Source: Serratia sp. M24T3
GTDB taxonomy: Bacteria > Pseudomonadota > Gammaproteobacteria > Enterobacterales > Enterobacteriaceae
Direction: 5' to 3'
Length of the DNA stretch: 64,000 nt
Assembly (NCBI RefSeq): GCF_000257645.1
Contig: NZ_AJHJ01000017.1
Location: 1 to 64,000 of the forward strand
The position numbers and the translations under genes are program-made. Within the stretch, counting starts at the first letter, position 1; the number at the start of each line of letters is the position of its first letter. This document shows positions 50,103 to 60,996 of this stretch, in pieces. The notes under the pieces were generated by a model. The model did not search any database, was not told where the DNA came from, and worked only from the letters and a program-made list of their open reading frames with translations.

Positions 50103-51703
50103 TATGATTCCTTCGCCAATTTAACATAATGCGCTTGTGAGGTTTTTATCTCGGGCTTGGATTTCAGCTGGTTTTTGCATGCCTGTTTCAAGCAGACGCG
50201 ATCAATTTTACCGGTTGCCGTTTTAGGCAATTCCTCCATCACCGTAAAATCGTAGGGCAACATGTAGTCGGGTAGAATTTCAGCGATTTTTTCCTGTATC
50301 AGCGCTAACCCTTGATTGACGTCTTTAAGACTCAGGCAAACGTGAAGCGTTGCGCCGTATTTTTCATGAGGTAAAGAGACAACAGCCACCTCTTCTACTT
50401 CTTCAATAGATGTAAACGCGTTCTCAACGTCGCCAATTTCGACCCGATAACCGCGGGTTTTCACCATATTATCCATCCGGCCTTTGTAAATGATCTCCCC
50501 TTTTTCATTGATATAACCATAATCTCCGGTTCGAAAGGCCAATGTCGGATACTGATGAAAGGGGCTTTGAATCAGCTTCTCGCGCGTCAGTTCAGGCGCG
50601 GTAAAATACCCGGCAAACACCGTACTGCCGCGCACCAGGATCTCTCCTGACTCGCCGTGTGGCAGCAAACTCATTGCTTCATCAACGATATAGATTTCCG
50701 TATCGTCGACAGGAAAACCGATCGGTATTTCGCTAGTTTCCGTAGTTGGCTTTGAAACGTGCTGGCAGGTCACGATGTTAGTTTCTGTCGGACCATAAAT
50801 GTTGGCCACGGCGGTAGTCGGCAGACAGTCCATGACGCGGCGTAGCCAGCAGGGCGAGAAAGGCTCTCCGGCGTAAAGCAGCGTTCGCAGACTCGGTATT
50901 CCGCGCTGCAATTCACCTTTACTTAACCAGCGGATATAGGCCGAAGGCACGGTGTACACCACGCTAACGTTTTTATCACGCATATAACTCACCACATTGA
51001 GCGGCGAGTTATCAAAATTCTCGGGGACGATGACCAGACAAGCGCCGCTGAGCAAGGTAGTAAAAATATCAAACACTGAAAGGTCAAACTGCAAAGGCGC
51101 GCGACTGAACACTCGATCGCCTGGCGTAATGGCAAACTCTTTTTGCATCCAGCAGATAAAAGAGCAAGCATTGCGGTGTGTGATCATGATGCCTTTCGGC
51201 GAGCCAGTCGATCCTGAGGTATAAAGGATATAGGCTACGTTATCGCTTAGATTCTTTTCATACAACGTGGTAGTTAACGAGTTGTCCTGTGCTGCGAAAT
51301 TATCTAGAAATGTCACAAATGCGTTATCTCCAGGCGCATCTAATATTTCCCGGTATTTATTCTGCACCATGATATGTTTCAGTTCGGCAGATATAATTAA
51401 ATCACTGACCCAGGCATTAGGTGCGTGTATATTAATGGGTATATAAATTAGCCCTGCGGATAATGCACCCAACATTGCGCCAATCGCCATAGGTGTGACA
51501 TCGGAAAGAATACCGATATGATCACCTTTTTTTAAACCATTCGATTGGTAATAACGACAAAAATCTTGGCTTAGCTTTTCAATATATTGATAAGTGAATT
51601 TCTGATCGCCGTACTCAACGGCAATATTATCCGAGAACCGGCGTAATCCACCTGCCATTAATTCTGGTAAGGTCACCGCGTTTAATAAAAGCATACATTG
51701 CAT
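50102..51703 (-). CDS. Stand-alone amino-acid/aryl adenylation enzyme
   Basis: 533 residues, ANL superfamily. NRPS-type core motifs are complete: A3 ILYTSGSTGSPKG (159-171), A4 FDLSVFDIF (206-214), A5 NIYGPTETN, A7 FRTGDYGYI, A8 GRMDNMVKTRGYRVEIGDVE and A10 LPKTATGKID with catalytic Lys. The Asp in A4 that binds alpha-amino groups of amino-acid substrates is present, so an amino acid is likely activated. There is no carrier domain in this protein and none adjacent. It starts three bases after the methyltransferase stop. It is related to prolyl-AMP-ligase-like enzymes of pyrrole pathways, but its own substrate is not known. Confidence 0.82.
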   Translation of the reverse strand: MQCMLLLNAVTLPELMAGGLRRFSDNIAVEYGDQKFTYQYIEKLSQDFCRYYQSNGLKKGDHIGILSDVTPMAIGAMLGALSAGLIYIPINIHAPNAWVSDLIISAELKHIMVQNKYREILDAPGDNAFVTFLDNFAAQDNSLTTTLYEKNLSDNVAYILYTSGSTGSPKGIMITHRNACSFICWMQKEFAITPGDRVFSRAPLQFDLSVFDIFTTLLSGACLVIVPENFDNSPLNVVSYMRDKNVSVVYTVPSAYIRWLSKGELQRGIPSLRTLLYAGEPFSPCWLRRVMDCLPTTAVANIYGPTETNIVTCQHVSKPTTETSEIPIGFPVDDTEIYIVDEAMSLLPHGESGEILVRGSTVFAGYFTAPELTREKLIQSPFHQYPTLAFRTGDYGYINEKGEIIYKGRMDNMVKTRGYRVEIGDVENAFTSIEEVEEVAVVSLPHEKYGATLHVCLSLKDVNQGLALIQEKIAEILPDYMLPYDFTVMEELPKTATGKIDRVCLKQACKNQLKSKPEIKTSQAHYVKLAKES

Positions 51704-51706
51704 CCA

Positions 51707-52759
51707 TTAATGTGTGTTAATCAGTAAACTGACTGTTCCGGGAGCCTGATTCGACAGGGTTACCTGAGAAATCGTGCCGGTGGCAATTAGCGGAACGGCA
51801 TCATCCCGAGCGGCAGAAGAAATCAGCCAGGCCAGTGCCCCTTCTCGCCAGCCAACGTCATTGGCGTTGACCGAAAGCTGGCCGGCATCTTTTCCCAATC
51901 CCCATGCTGTGGACTGGATATGCCCCATTAGATCGTGATTTTTTCCCTCCTCGACAAATCCCTGCAACAGAAATTGCTCTTGATTGGCAACGGGAGCTGG
52001 CAACGACATTTCAGGGCTGAGATGGAAAGGGGTGAAAAAGAACAGTTCGCCAATGGCAGAATGAGAGATACGTTTGGTCAGTCGGAAGCCAAACTCATTT
52101 AGCAATAGCTCCAAAGCACCAGATTGGTAAGCCAGAGATTCAAGAAACTCGCTTGATGAAATCTGTACCCCTCGTTCGGTATGCTGACTACTAAGATCGG
52201 TGCAGCCACATTTAGCGTAATAAGCCATTCTTGCGCTGGTGGTCTGCTCGCTGCTGGAAAATCCGGAGATAATAACCTCGGTATTTCTCCCCTTCAGCTC
52301 GGACAGCACTCGCAGCGGGTCACTTAGGTTGCCAAAACAGTTGAAGGGAAAGAACACGCAACTTTTTGAGGAAATATCGTGCTCACTATAGGGCAGCACG
52401 CAATGAAGATGATCCGCCGAAAGATGTTCTATCTGCGCGCTACAATTCTCGGGCAGCTGGCAGGCAGCAATTCTGGCTTTACCCAGCTCCGCCAACCAAC
52501 GAACCAGCTCGACCCCGCGATAATTCACTCTATATTTCAACGCGACGTGAAGGTAACGGCCATAACCACAGCCGATTTCTACAAACTGACTCAGACCGCT
52601 GGCCGAGTTTTCCAGATAGCCAGCTATCTGGCGTTTTTCCTCATTCAAATACGCGGTGACTTCGGGAGTCAGCATTCTACCGTCAAACATTCGCCAGCCA
52701 TTTTTTTGGCCATAGAACATTTCGACACGGTCTTTTGCAGCAACATCATACGTGAGCAT
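51707..52759 (-). CDS. SAM-dependent methyltransferase with extra C-terminal domain
   Basis: 350 residues. Rossmann motif I FVEIGCGYGRYLHVALKY (about residues 59-76) and the acidic follow-up GVELVRWLAELGK show a class I methyltransferase. FSSSEQTTSARMAYYAKCGC and GELFFFTPFHLSPEM follow. The last 90 residues, from about 262, are not part of a standard methyltransferase and contain GALAWLISSAARDD and TISQVTLSNQAPGTV; they look like a beta-rich add-on. The start overlaps the oxoamine synthase by 14 bases, so translation is coupled. Its substrate is unknown. Confidence 0.72.
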   Translation of the reverse strand: MLTYDVAAKDRVEMFYGQKNGWRMFDGRMLTPEVTAYLNEEKRQIAGYLENSASGLSQFVEIGCGYGRYLHVALKYRVNYRGVELVRWLAELGKARIAACQLPENCSAQIEHLSADHLHCVLPYSEHDISSKSCVFFPFNCFGNLSDPLRVLSELKGRNTEVIISGFSSSEQTTSARMAYYAKCGCTDLSSQHTERGVQISSSEFLESLAYQSGALELLLNEFGFRLTKRISHSAIGELFFFTPFHLSPEMSLPAPVANQEQFLLQGFVEEGKNHDLMGHIQSTAWGLGKDAGQLSVNANDVGWREGALAWLISSAARDDAVPLIATGTISQVTLSNQAPGTVSLLINTH

Positions 52760-54035
52760 AACTTTCCCCGTCTGGCGTCAATGCAACTCCCGCCTGCTGC
52801 CATTGCTGCTTGATATCGGCAAACAGCATTAGCATGTGATCAATTTGCTGCTGGGTATTCAGAGCTGTCACGGTAATGCGCAGCGCTTCTTTTCCTCTAG
52901 GCATGGTTGGATAAGGACAAGCAGTCAGGAAAATACCGTTTTGATATAGATACTTAGAGGCATCGATAAGCGTTTGAGTATTTCCCGCCCAAACAGAAAT
53001 AATCGGAAACAGTGTCTGCGTCATAACGTGGAAACCGAGACCGCGCAGCCCTTCCACCAGCGACACAGTAAGTTTATAAACGTCGGCGCGACGCTGTTCA
53101 CCGATTTTTGGTAATAAATCGAGAGCCGCATCGAGCACGCCGAGGCAGAACGGAGTGGAGGGATGGGTATAGTCCAGAGGTTTGGCGTAGGCCATCAGAT
53201 ACTCTTTCATCTCTGGCGTAACCGCGGCGAATGCGGCACTGGCCGCGAGACCTTTGGCAGTACCGGCGACATACATGGTATTGGCCGGCGAGGTTCCCTG
53301 ATGGTTGATAATGCCGTTACCTTTGCTACCGTATGGGTGCTGCACATCAGGATTTTCACCGACAAATCCAAACCCGTGGCCGTCATCAACATAAAGCAGT
53401 GCCTGATATTTTTCGACCAAGGGAGTCAGCCCCGCGAGATCGGCATAATCGCCGGTCATGCTGTACACGCCATCTACGCAGACCATTTTTCTCGGGCAAT
53501 GGCTATGGGTTTTCAATAAAGTTTCCAGCGCATCCATATCTCCCTGGGCAAAGCTTTTTAGAATCGCCCCCTTGTCCCGCGCCATCTGTGCAGCCTGATA
53601 CATCGTGGCGTGTGCTGATTTATCAAGGATTATCAGATCTCCCTTTTGCACCAACGCCGGAATAATGCCGATACTGGTCAGCGTGGTGTTGGGAAACAGC
53701 AGCGTATCCTCGGCACCGATAAAGGTAGCGAGTTTCTTTTCAACCTGAGTGAAAAGTTCGTGGTAGCCCATTAATCGGGCACGACTGGTATGCATGCCAA
53801 AAGCCTTGGCAGCCTGCACGCCTTTATCGAGGAGCGCCTCCTGTTCACAGTCAAAACCGAGATAATTACAGGACGCAAAATCGAAAAGCTTCTTACCATG
53901 CACGTCAGTGAGCTCACGATGTTCAACTTTAGTAATGCGCACATCATATTGCTGGCTCTGCTTAAGCACTAAAAGCAGCGGATCGCGCTCACTGGAGCTT
54001 GCTTGCAAAAAACTGTTTTGAATATTCATTTTCAT
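52746..54035 (-). CDS. PLP-dependent alpha-oxoamine synthase
   Basis: 429 residues, same family as BioF, Kbl and CqsA, which condense an amino acid with an acyl thioester, losing CO2, to make an alpha-amino ketone. SCNYLGF (55-61), RLMGYHELF, FPNTTLTSIG, LLYVDDGHGFGFVG (cofactor Asp and His) and AGTAKGLAASAAF with Schiff-base Lys261 are visible. It is the first gene of the operon. Partners (adenylation enzyme, methyltransferase, GNAT) differ from biotin and threonine pathways, so biosynthesis of a signal or secondary metabolite is more likely. Start may also be the Met two codons later. Confidence 0.85.
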   Translation of the reverse strand: MKMNIQNSFLQASSSERDPLLLVLKQSQQYDVRITKVEHRELTDVHGKKLFDFASCNYLGFDCEQEALLDKGVQAAKAFGMHTSRARLMGYHELFTQVEKKLATFIGAEDTLLFPNTTLTSIGIIPALVQKGDLIILDKSAHATMYQAAQMARDKGAILKSFAQGDMDALETLLKTHSHCPRKMVCVDGVYSMTGDYADLAGLTPLVEKYQALLYVDDGHGFGFVGENPDVQHPYGSKGNGIINHQGTSPANTMYVAGTAKGLAASAAFAAVTPEMKEYLMAYAKPLDYTHPSTPFCLGVLDAALDLLPKIGEQRRADVYKLTVSLVEGLRGLGFHVMTQTLFPIISVWAGNTQTLIDASKYLYQNGIFLTACPYPTMPRGKEALRITVTALNTQQQIDHMLMLFADIKQQWQQAGVALTPDGESYAHV

Positions 54036-54374
54036 CTTCTTATATTTAGCAGAAATTACGTTGGATTAATAAAAACCAATCCGGAGACACAACAACGCCG
54101 AATTCCCTAAGAATTAGATAAATTAAATTAAAAAATGATGTAATAAAGCCTGTAGTTATTATAATTGATGATATTGAAGCAATTGTTTTGTTTACACTAA
54201 TAAAACCCTGCATCTTTAATGATTTATTTATAAGTTATATATAGCACCTCAAATGATAGATAATAAATATAGATTGATTCAGCAAAGTAAACTTCGCGAC
54301 AACTATATTTTATTTCCGCTGATATAAATATCAAAAAACACTTTTTCAATACTAATCTGGGAGATGTCTTGGGA
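54036..54374. other. AT-rich region upstream of the oxoamine synthase operon
   Basis: About 340 bases with no gene, strongly AT-rich. It should contain the promoter of the minus-strand operon. A TATAAT-like -10 (minus strand, 54158-54163) is visible but without a good -35. No Tn7 end sequence was found, although this is the attTn7 region downstream of glmS. Confidence 0.5.
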
Positions 54375-54413
54375 AAATAAAAAAACCTCCTGTGCAAAAG
54401 CAACAGGAGGTTT
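54375..54413 (-). terminator. Terminator after glmS
   Basis: AAACCTCCTGT and ACAGGAGGTTT form an 11-base stem with a nine-base loop. On the minus strand it is followed by TTTTTTTATTTT. It separates glmS from the accessory operon. Confidence 0.93.
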
Positions 54414-54459
54414 ATAACTAACGAACAGCTCGCCGCCAGTAACAGGCTTTGAGTACGAC

Positions 54460-56289
54460 TTATTCCACGGTTACCGATTTCGCCAGGTTACGAGGCTGAT
54501 CAACATCGGTGCCTTTGATTAGCGCAACGTGGTAAGACAACAGCTGTAACGGCACGGTGTAGAAGATTGGCGCAACAATTTGCTCGACGTGTGGCAGCTG
54601 AATAACTTTCATGCCGTCACTATCTGTAAAGCCTGCGTCCTGATCGGCGAAAACGTAAAGCTGACCGCCGCGAGCACGTACTTCTTCAATGTTGGATTTC
54701 AGTTTTTCCAGCAGCTCGTTGTTTGGAGCAACAACAATTACCGGCATATCGGCGTCAATCAACGCTAATGGGCCATGTTTTAACTCACCGGCAGCATAGG
54801 CTTCAGCGTGAATATACGAAATTTCTTTCAGCTTCAGCGCCCCTTCCATCGCGATCGGGTACTGATCGCCGCGACCCAGGAACAGTGCGTGATGTTTGTC
54901 GGAGAAGCCTTCAGCCAGCGCTTCGATGGTTTTATCCAGTGACAGCATCTGCTCGATGCGCGCAGGCAACGCCTGCAGGCCATGAACGATATCGTGTTCA
55001 ACCTGCTCGCTCATGCCTTTCAAACGGCCAACGCGCGCCACCAGCATCAGCAGAACGGTTAACTGAGTCGTAAATGCCTTGGTAGACGCTACACCGATCT
55101 CAGTTCCCGCTTTGGTCATCAACGCCAGGTCAGATTCACGCACCAAAGAGGAGCCGGCTACGTTACAAACGGCAAGGGAGCCCAGGAAGCCCAGCTCTTT
55201 AGAAAGACGGAGTGCAGCTAGCGTATCGGCGGTTTCACCGGACTGAGACAAAGTGATGATCAGGCTGCCAGGACGAACGGCAGATTTGCGATAGCGGAAT
55301 TCAGAAGCAATTTCTACGTCGCACGGCACACCGGCCAGCGCTTCAAACCAATAACGCGCCACCATACCTGAGTGATATGAGGTGCCGCAGGCAATGATCT
55401 GTACGTGTTGAACTTTAGCCAGCATCGCGTCGGCATCGGCTCCCAGCTCGCTGAGATCAATTTTACCGTGGCTGAAACGCCCTTCAAGGGTATTTTTAAT
55501 CGCCTGAGGCTGTTCGTAGATCTCTTTTTGCATGTAATGACGGTACGCGCCTTTATCACCGGCGTCATACTGAACTTGAGATTCGATTTCAGGACGCTCG
55601 ACCGGCTTGCCGGTTTTATCAAACACGTTAACTTCACGGCGTTTTACTTCTGCAACGTCGCCTTCTTCAAGGAACATAAAACGACGTGTTACAGGCAGCA
55701 AGGCCAGCTGATCGGAGGCAATAAAGTTTTCACCAACACCACGACCAATGACCAGTGGGCTACCAGATCGCGCAGCCACCAGCACGGAAGGATCGCGTTT
55801 GTCCATCACCACAGTGCCGTAAGCGCCACGTAGTTGAGGAATGACGCGAAGTACCGCTTCCAGCAAAGTACCACCTTGCAGCAGCTCCCAGTGCACCAGA
55901 TGAGCGATAACTTCGGTATCAGTTTGCGACTCGAAGCGATATCCGCGCTCGATCAGCAATACTCGCAGCGGTTCGAAGTTTTCGATAATGCCGTTATGCA
56001 CAACCGCAATGTAATCAGACACGTGCGGATGAGCATTAACTTCAGATGGTTCTCCGTGAGTTGCCCAACGGGTGTGAGCAATACCGGTACCACCGTGCAG
56101 TGGATGAGCTTCCAGCGCATCAGCCAGCTTCTGCACTTTACCAACACGGCGCAAGCGGCCCATGTGACCTTCGTTATCCACTACCGCCAAACCGGCAGAG
56201 TCATAGCCGCGGTATTCCAGACGGCGTAATCCTTCCAACAGAATTTCAGCTATATCGCGTTGCGCTACTGCGCCAACAATTCCACACAT
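54460..56289 (-). CDS. glmS: Glucosamine-6-phosphate synthase
   Basis: 609 residues, the same as E. coli. It makes glucosamine-6-phosphate from fructose-6-phosphate and glutamine. N-terminal Ntn glutaminase starts with the catalytic Cys ([15 protein letters not shown]). Two sugar-isomerase domains follow, with [14 protein letters not shown] and [19 protein letters not shown]; it ends NLAKSVTVE. The last codons are the recognition region of Tn7 TnsD, so the sequence just downstream is a hot spot for insertions. Confidence 0.98.
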   Translation of the reverse strand: MCGIVGAVAQRDIAEILLEGLRRLEYRGYDSAGLAVVDNEGHMGRLRRVGKVQKLADALEAHPLHGGTGIAHTRWATHGEPSEVNAHPHVSDYIAVVHNGIIENFEPLRVLLIERGYRFESQTDTEVIAHLVHWELLQGGTLLEAVLRVIPQLRGAYGTVVMDKRDPSVLVAARSGSPLVIGRGVGENFIASDQLALLPVTRRFMFLEEGDVAEVKRREVNVFDKTGKPVERPEIESQVQYDAGDKGAYRHYMQKEIYEQPQAIKNTLEGRFSHGKIDLSELGADADAMLAKVQHVQIIACGTSYHSGMVARYWFEALAGVPCDVEIASEFRYRKSAVRPGSLIITLSQSGETADTLAALRLSKELGFLGSLAVCNVAGSSLVRESDLALMTKAGTEIGVASTKAFTTQLTVLLMLVARVGRLKGMSEQVEHDIVHGLQALPARIEQMLSLDKTIEALAEGFSDKHHALFLGRGDQYPIAMEGALKLKEISYIHAEAYAAGELKHGPLALIDADMPVIVVAPNNELLEKLKSNIEEVRARGGQLYVFADQDAGFTDSDGMKVIQLPHVEQIVAPIFYTVPLQLLSYHVALIKGTDVDQPRNLAKSVTVE

Positions 56290-56306
56290 CGGTTTTATTC
56301 CTATAG

Positions 56307-56326
56307 AAGGTCTGTTCGCAGACCTT
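56307..56326 (-). promoter_or_regulatory. Hairpin next to the glmS ribosome site
   Basis: AAGGTCTG and CAGACCTT form an 8-base stem with a four-base loop (CGAA on the glmS strand) just upstream of the AGGA ribosome site. In E. coli the glmS leader contains a hairpin that the GlmZ small RNA opens. This one is at the right place, but pairing with GlmZ was not tested. On the plus strand it resembles a terminator with a T run. Confidence 0.5.
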
Positions 56327-56410
56327 TTTTGATGCCTTGACCTGATTGATAGCCGCTCCGGTCATGGTTCCATGCCGTGCGGGTTCCCCGAGCCTGTAGA
56401 GAAGGGGATT

Positions 56411-56461
56411 ATTATGTTTTGCGCTGACCATAACGTGGTGACGGGCAGAGCAAAACATAAT
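56411..56461. repeat. Inverted repeat in the glmU-glmS spacer
   Basis: ATTATGTTTTGC and GCAAAACATAAT, perfect 12-base arms, 27 bases apart. On RNA it would make a long AU-rich stem. It may be an RNase E processing site or leader element of glmUS. Function not known. Confidence 0.5.
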
Positions 56462-56466
56462 GACGC

Positions 56467-56497
56467 CGAATAAAACGGGTGCAGCAAACCGCACCCT
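56467..56497 (-). terminator. Possible terminator/attenuator after glmU
   Basis: On the minus strand GGGTGC and GCACCC form a stem over eight bases, followed by GTTTTATT. It lies just after the glmU stop, so it may partly terminate glmU transcripts before glmS. Confidence 0.6.
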
Positions 56498-56513
56498 TGA
56501 CGCTTACCGACTA

Positions 56514-57881
56514 TTATCGTTTGGAAGGATGCTTCCAATTTGGCTTATGCACCTGAGTCACGCGGCTTATCACCAGGCCGCCGTCTGGAACATCGCGGAC
56601 GACCGTGGTTCCGGCAGCAATACTCACATTGTTACCGACGTTAACCGGAGCCACCAGCTGAGTATCCGAGCCGACAAAGACGTTATCGCCAATCGTCGTT
56701 TGCCATTTATTCACGCCATCATAGTTACAGGTGATCGTACCTGCACCAATATTAACGTTATCGCCGATCACCGCATCGCCAAGATAGCTGAGGTGTCCGG
56801 CTTTAGTGCCAGCTCCGAGACGCGCTTTCTTGATTTCAACAAAGTTGCCGACGTGCGCTGCCTGACCCAGCTCGGCGCCAGGGCGCAGACGAGCAAACGG
56901 ACCAACAGTACAATCTGCCTGCACGATAGCCCCCTCGAACACGCTGTACGGACTGATCACACAGTCATCGCCGATGGTGCAGTCTTTCAGCACGCAGCCT
57001 GCGCCGATAGTGACACGATTACCCAGCTTGACCTTGCCTTCAATAATTACGTTTACGTCGATGCTAACGTCAATGCCGTGCGACAGTTCACCGCGTAAAT
57101 CGAAACGAGAGGGGTCCATCAGCATTACGCCCGCCAGCAGCAAACGTTCGGCTTGCTCCTGTTGATAAACACGCTCAAGACGAGAAAGTTGCAGGCGGTT
57201 GTTCACACCTTCAACTTCGCTAAGGCGCGCGGGATGCACGGTGGCAATCTTATGGCCTTCTGCATGCGCCATCGCAATGATATCGGTGATGTAATATTCA
57301 CCCTGCGCATTATTGTTTGAAAGCTTGCTCAGCCAGCGCTTGAACGATGCACCGTTGGCGACGAGTATACCGGTATTAATCTCATTGATTTTCAGCTGCT
57401 CGGCCGAGGCGTCTTTCTGCTCGATAATGCCGACTACCTCCCCGTTTTCACGGACAATGCGGCCATAACCGGCAGGATCGTCCACCTTGACGGTTAGCAA
57501 ACCAATTCCACCCTGTGGCTTGGCAGACAGCAATTTTTGCAAAGTCTCAACGGAAATCAGCGGTACATCGCCGTAAAGCATTAATACGTCTTCGTCATCA
57601 GCAAAGTGAGGCGCAGCCTGCTGCATTGCGTGTCCGGTACCCAATTGCTCAGCCTGCAACACCCAGTTTAAACAGCTGGTGGCCAGATTCTGCTTAAGCA
57701 GATCTCCACCGTGGCCATAAACCAGATGCACATTGCTTGCCCCCATACGAGTGGCAGCATCAATAACATGCTGAACCATCGCTTTTCCGGCAAGCGGATG
57801 CAGTACTTTGGGAAGATTGGAATACATGCGTGTGCCCTTGCCTGCGGCGAGGATCACGACACTTAATGCGCTGTTAGACAT
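56514..57881 (-). CDS. glmU: Bifunctional N-acetylglucosamine-1-phosphate uridyltransferase / acetyltransferase
   Basis: 455 residues from the ATG at 57881 (E. coli 456). The N-terminal half is a pyrophosphorylase with [20 protein letters not shown]. The C-terminal half is a left-handed beta-helix (from about residue 250) with hexapeptide repeats such as [20 protein letters not shown]. It makes UDP-GlcNAc for peptidoglycan and LPS. It lies upstream of glmS in the same direction, as in E. coli. Confidence 0.98.
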   Translation of the reverse strand: MSNSALSVVILAAGKGTRMYSNLPKVLHPLAGKAMVQHVIDAATRMGASNVHLVYGHGGDLLKQNLATSCLNWVLQAEQLGTGHAMQQAAPHFADDEDVLMLYGDVPLISVETLQKLLSAKPQGGIGLLTVKVDDPAGYGRIVRENGEVVGIIEQKDASAEQLKINEINTGILVANGASFKRWLSKLSNNNAQGEYYITDIIAMAHAEGHKIATVHPARLSEVEGVNNRLQLSRLERVYQQEQAERLLLAGVMLMDPSRFDLRGELSHGIDVSIDVNVIIEGKVKLGNRVTIGAGCVLKDCTIGDDCVISPYSVFEGAIVQADCTVGPFARLRPGAELGQAAHVGNFVEIKKARLGAGTKAGHLSYLGDAVIGDNVNIGAGTITCNYDGVNKWQTTIGDNVFVGSDTQLVAPVNVGNNVSIAAGTTVVRDVPDGGLVISRVTQVHKPNWKHPSKR

Positions 57882-58110
57882 AAGCAACCTGACAAATCCA
57901 GTTTGATTGACAAAAGTAACCCGTTAGCCGATCGGATTACTACATATTTTTCATTAAAAACTACCCCCAAGCCGCACTGGGCAAGGGTTGAACACTCTGT
58001 AAACGACTCAGCAGGAATCGCGCTAAAAGTGTCTCCAATAGTAGACAGTATTTCATTGAAACGGCCGGAATTGAATGAAGAAGATGCTGAAAACAGGGCT
58101 TTTTTAAAGA

Positions 58111-58139
58111 TAAAAAAAAGCGACCCGAAGGTCGCTTTT
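58111..58139 (-). terminator. Terminator of the ATP synthase operon
   Basis: AAAAGCGACC and GGTCGCTTTT form a 10-base stem with a CGAA (TTCG on the minus strand) tetraloop. A run of Ts follows on the minus strand. It lies 40 bases after the atpC stop. Confidence 0.93.
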
Positions 58140-58179
58140 CAACTGGCAGTGCGTTTATCACTAATACGGCTTTCGCCAA

Positions 58180-58605
58180 TCAGTAACCCGCTTTCCTGGT
58201 CAATTCGATCACGCGAAGTTTCGCGAGCGCTTTGGCCAGTTCTGCAGACGCCCGAGCATAGTCGACGTCGCCGTTAGAACCATTGATATGTTCTTCCGCT
58301 TTACGCTTAGCTTCAAGCGCGCGCGCTTCGTCGAGGTCTACTCCACGGATTGCAGTGTCAGCCAACACGGTAGTTGCGTTCGGTTGCACCTCAAGGATGC
58401 CGCCGGAGAGATAGATATACTCTTCTTCGCCGTGTTCTTTAACAATGCGCACCATGCCAGGCTTGATGGCGGTGAGCAGCGGGGCGTGACCAGGGAAAAT
58501 ACCCAGCTCACCTTCGCTACCCGTCACCTGGATTTTCTGCACCAGGCCGGAATACATTCTCTTTTCCGCGCTGACAACATCCAGATGGTAAGCTTTTTCA
58601 GCCAT
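58180..58605 (-). CDS. atpC: ATP synthase F1 subunit epsilon
   Basis: 141 residues from the ATG at 58605, with GAGGAAGG upstream (E. coli 139). N-terminal beta-barrel domain with [15 protein letters not shown] and [20 protein letters not shown]-terminal two-helix regulatory domain. It inhibits ATP hydrolysis when extended. It is the last gene of the atp operon. Confidence 0.97.
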   Translation of the reverse strand: MAEKAYHLDVVSAEKRMYSGLVQKIQVTGSEGELGIFPGHAPLLTAIKPGMVRIVKEHGEEEYIYLSGGILEVQPNATTVLADTAIRGVDLDEARALEAKRKAEEHINGSNGDVDYARASAELAKALAKLRVIELTRKAGY

Positions 58606-58657
58606 GTCACCTTCCTCTCTCAATACTGCAACGATCTTTATCCCCTAAGGGAGAACA

Positions 58658-60067
<1,410 letters not shown>

Positions 60068-60072
60068 CTAGC

Positions 60073-60939
60073 TTAAACCGCGGAGGCTCCCCCGACGATC
60101 TCGGTGAGTTCCTGAGTGATGCTGGCCTGACGAGCTTTGTTGTATACCAACTGCAGCTCTTTGATCAGGCTGCCGCCGTTATCGGTGGCGGCTTTCATCG
60201 CTACCATTCGCGCGGCCTGTTCGCTGGCCAGGTTTTCTACGACGCCCTGATAAACCTGAGACTCTACGTAGCGACGCAGGAGGACATCCAGCAGCGCTTT
60301 AGGGTCTGGCTCATACAGGTAATCCCAGGACTTGTTCGCCAGCCCGCCGTTTTCTTCCGCAGGCGGAAGTGGCAGCAGCTGCACGATTCTTGGTTCCTGA
60401 GACATGGTATTGACGAATTTGTTGCTAACAATGCACAGCTTGTCTAAACGACCTTCATCGTAGGCTTGCAGCATCACTGCTACCGGACCGATCAGTTCTG
60501 ACAGAGAAGGGTTATCCCCCATGCCAGTAACCTGGGCAACGACGTTGCCACCCACGGAACCGAAGAAAGATGCAGCTTTAGAACCGATCAGAGCCAAGTC
60601 AACCTCGACGCCCTGCTCAGCCCAGCCTTTCGCTTCCGTCAGCAGTTTCTTGAACAAGTTAGTGTTCAAGCCGCCACAAAGACCGCGATCGGTAGACACG
60701 ACCAAATACCCAACGCGCTTGATTTTACGCTCGTCCAGGTATGGGTGCTTGTATTCCAGATTACCTTGCGCAAGGTGACCAATCACTTTGCGAATGGTGT
60801 CTGCATAAGGACGGCTGGCCGCCATGCGTTCCTGCGTTTTACGCATTTTGGAGGCGGCGACCATTTCCATCGCTTTAGTGATCTTTTGCGTGTTTTGCAC
60901 GCTGCCGATCTTACTACGTATCTCTTTTCCGCCGGCCAT
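60073..60939 (-). CDS. atpG: ATP synthase F1 subunit gamma
   Basis: 288 residues (E. coli 287). It is the central rotor shaft. N-terminal [20 protein letters not shown] and [15 protein letters not shown], and C-terminal [15 protein letters not shown], are highly conserved. It couples Fo rotation to beta-subunit catalysis. Confidence 0.98.
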   Translation of the reverse strand: MAGGKEIRSKIGSVQNTQKITKAMEMVAASKMRKTQERMAASRPYADTIRKVIGHLAQGNLEYKHPYLDERKIKRVGYLVVSTDRGLCGGLNTNLFKKLLTEAKGWAEQGVEVDLALIGSKAASFFGSVGGNVVAQVTGMGDNPSLSELIGPVAVMLQAYDEGRLDKLCIVSNKFVNTMSQEPRIVQLLPLPPAEENGGLANKSWDYLYEPDPKALLDVLLRRYVESQVYQGVVENLASEQAARMVAMKAATDNGGSLIKELQLVYNKARQASITQELTEIVGGASAV

Positions 60940-60996
60940 CTCTGCTTCTCCTCATTACTAACTGCCCTACCGAATTAACGGTAAGGCAGTTAAGTA

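Noticed and set aside
49572-54035. Prodigiosin-type or pyoluteorin-type pathway
   Set aside because: The adenylation enzyme resembles those for prolyl carriers, but the carrier protein, acyl-CoA dehydrogenase and condensing enzymes of those pathways are absent.
54375-54460. Tn7 end sequences downstream of glmS
   Set aside because: I looked for the Tn7 end pattern TGTGGGCGGACAA and for tns genes. Neither is present, so only the hot-spot location can be stated.
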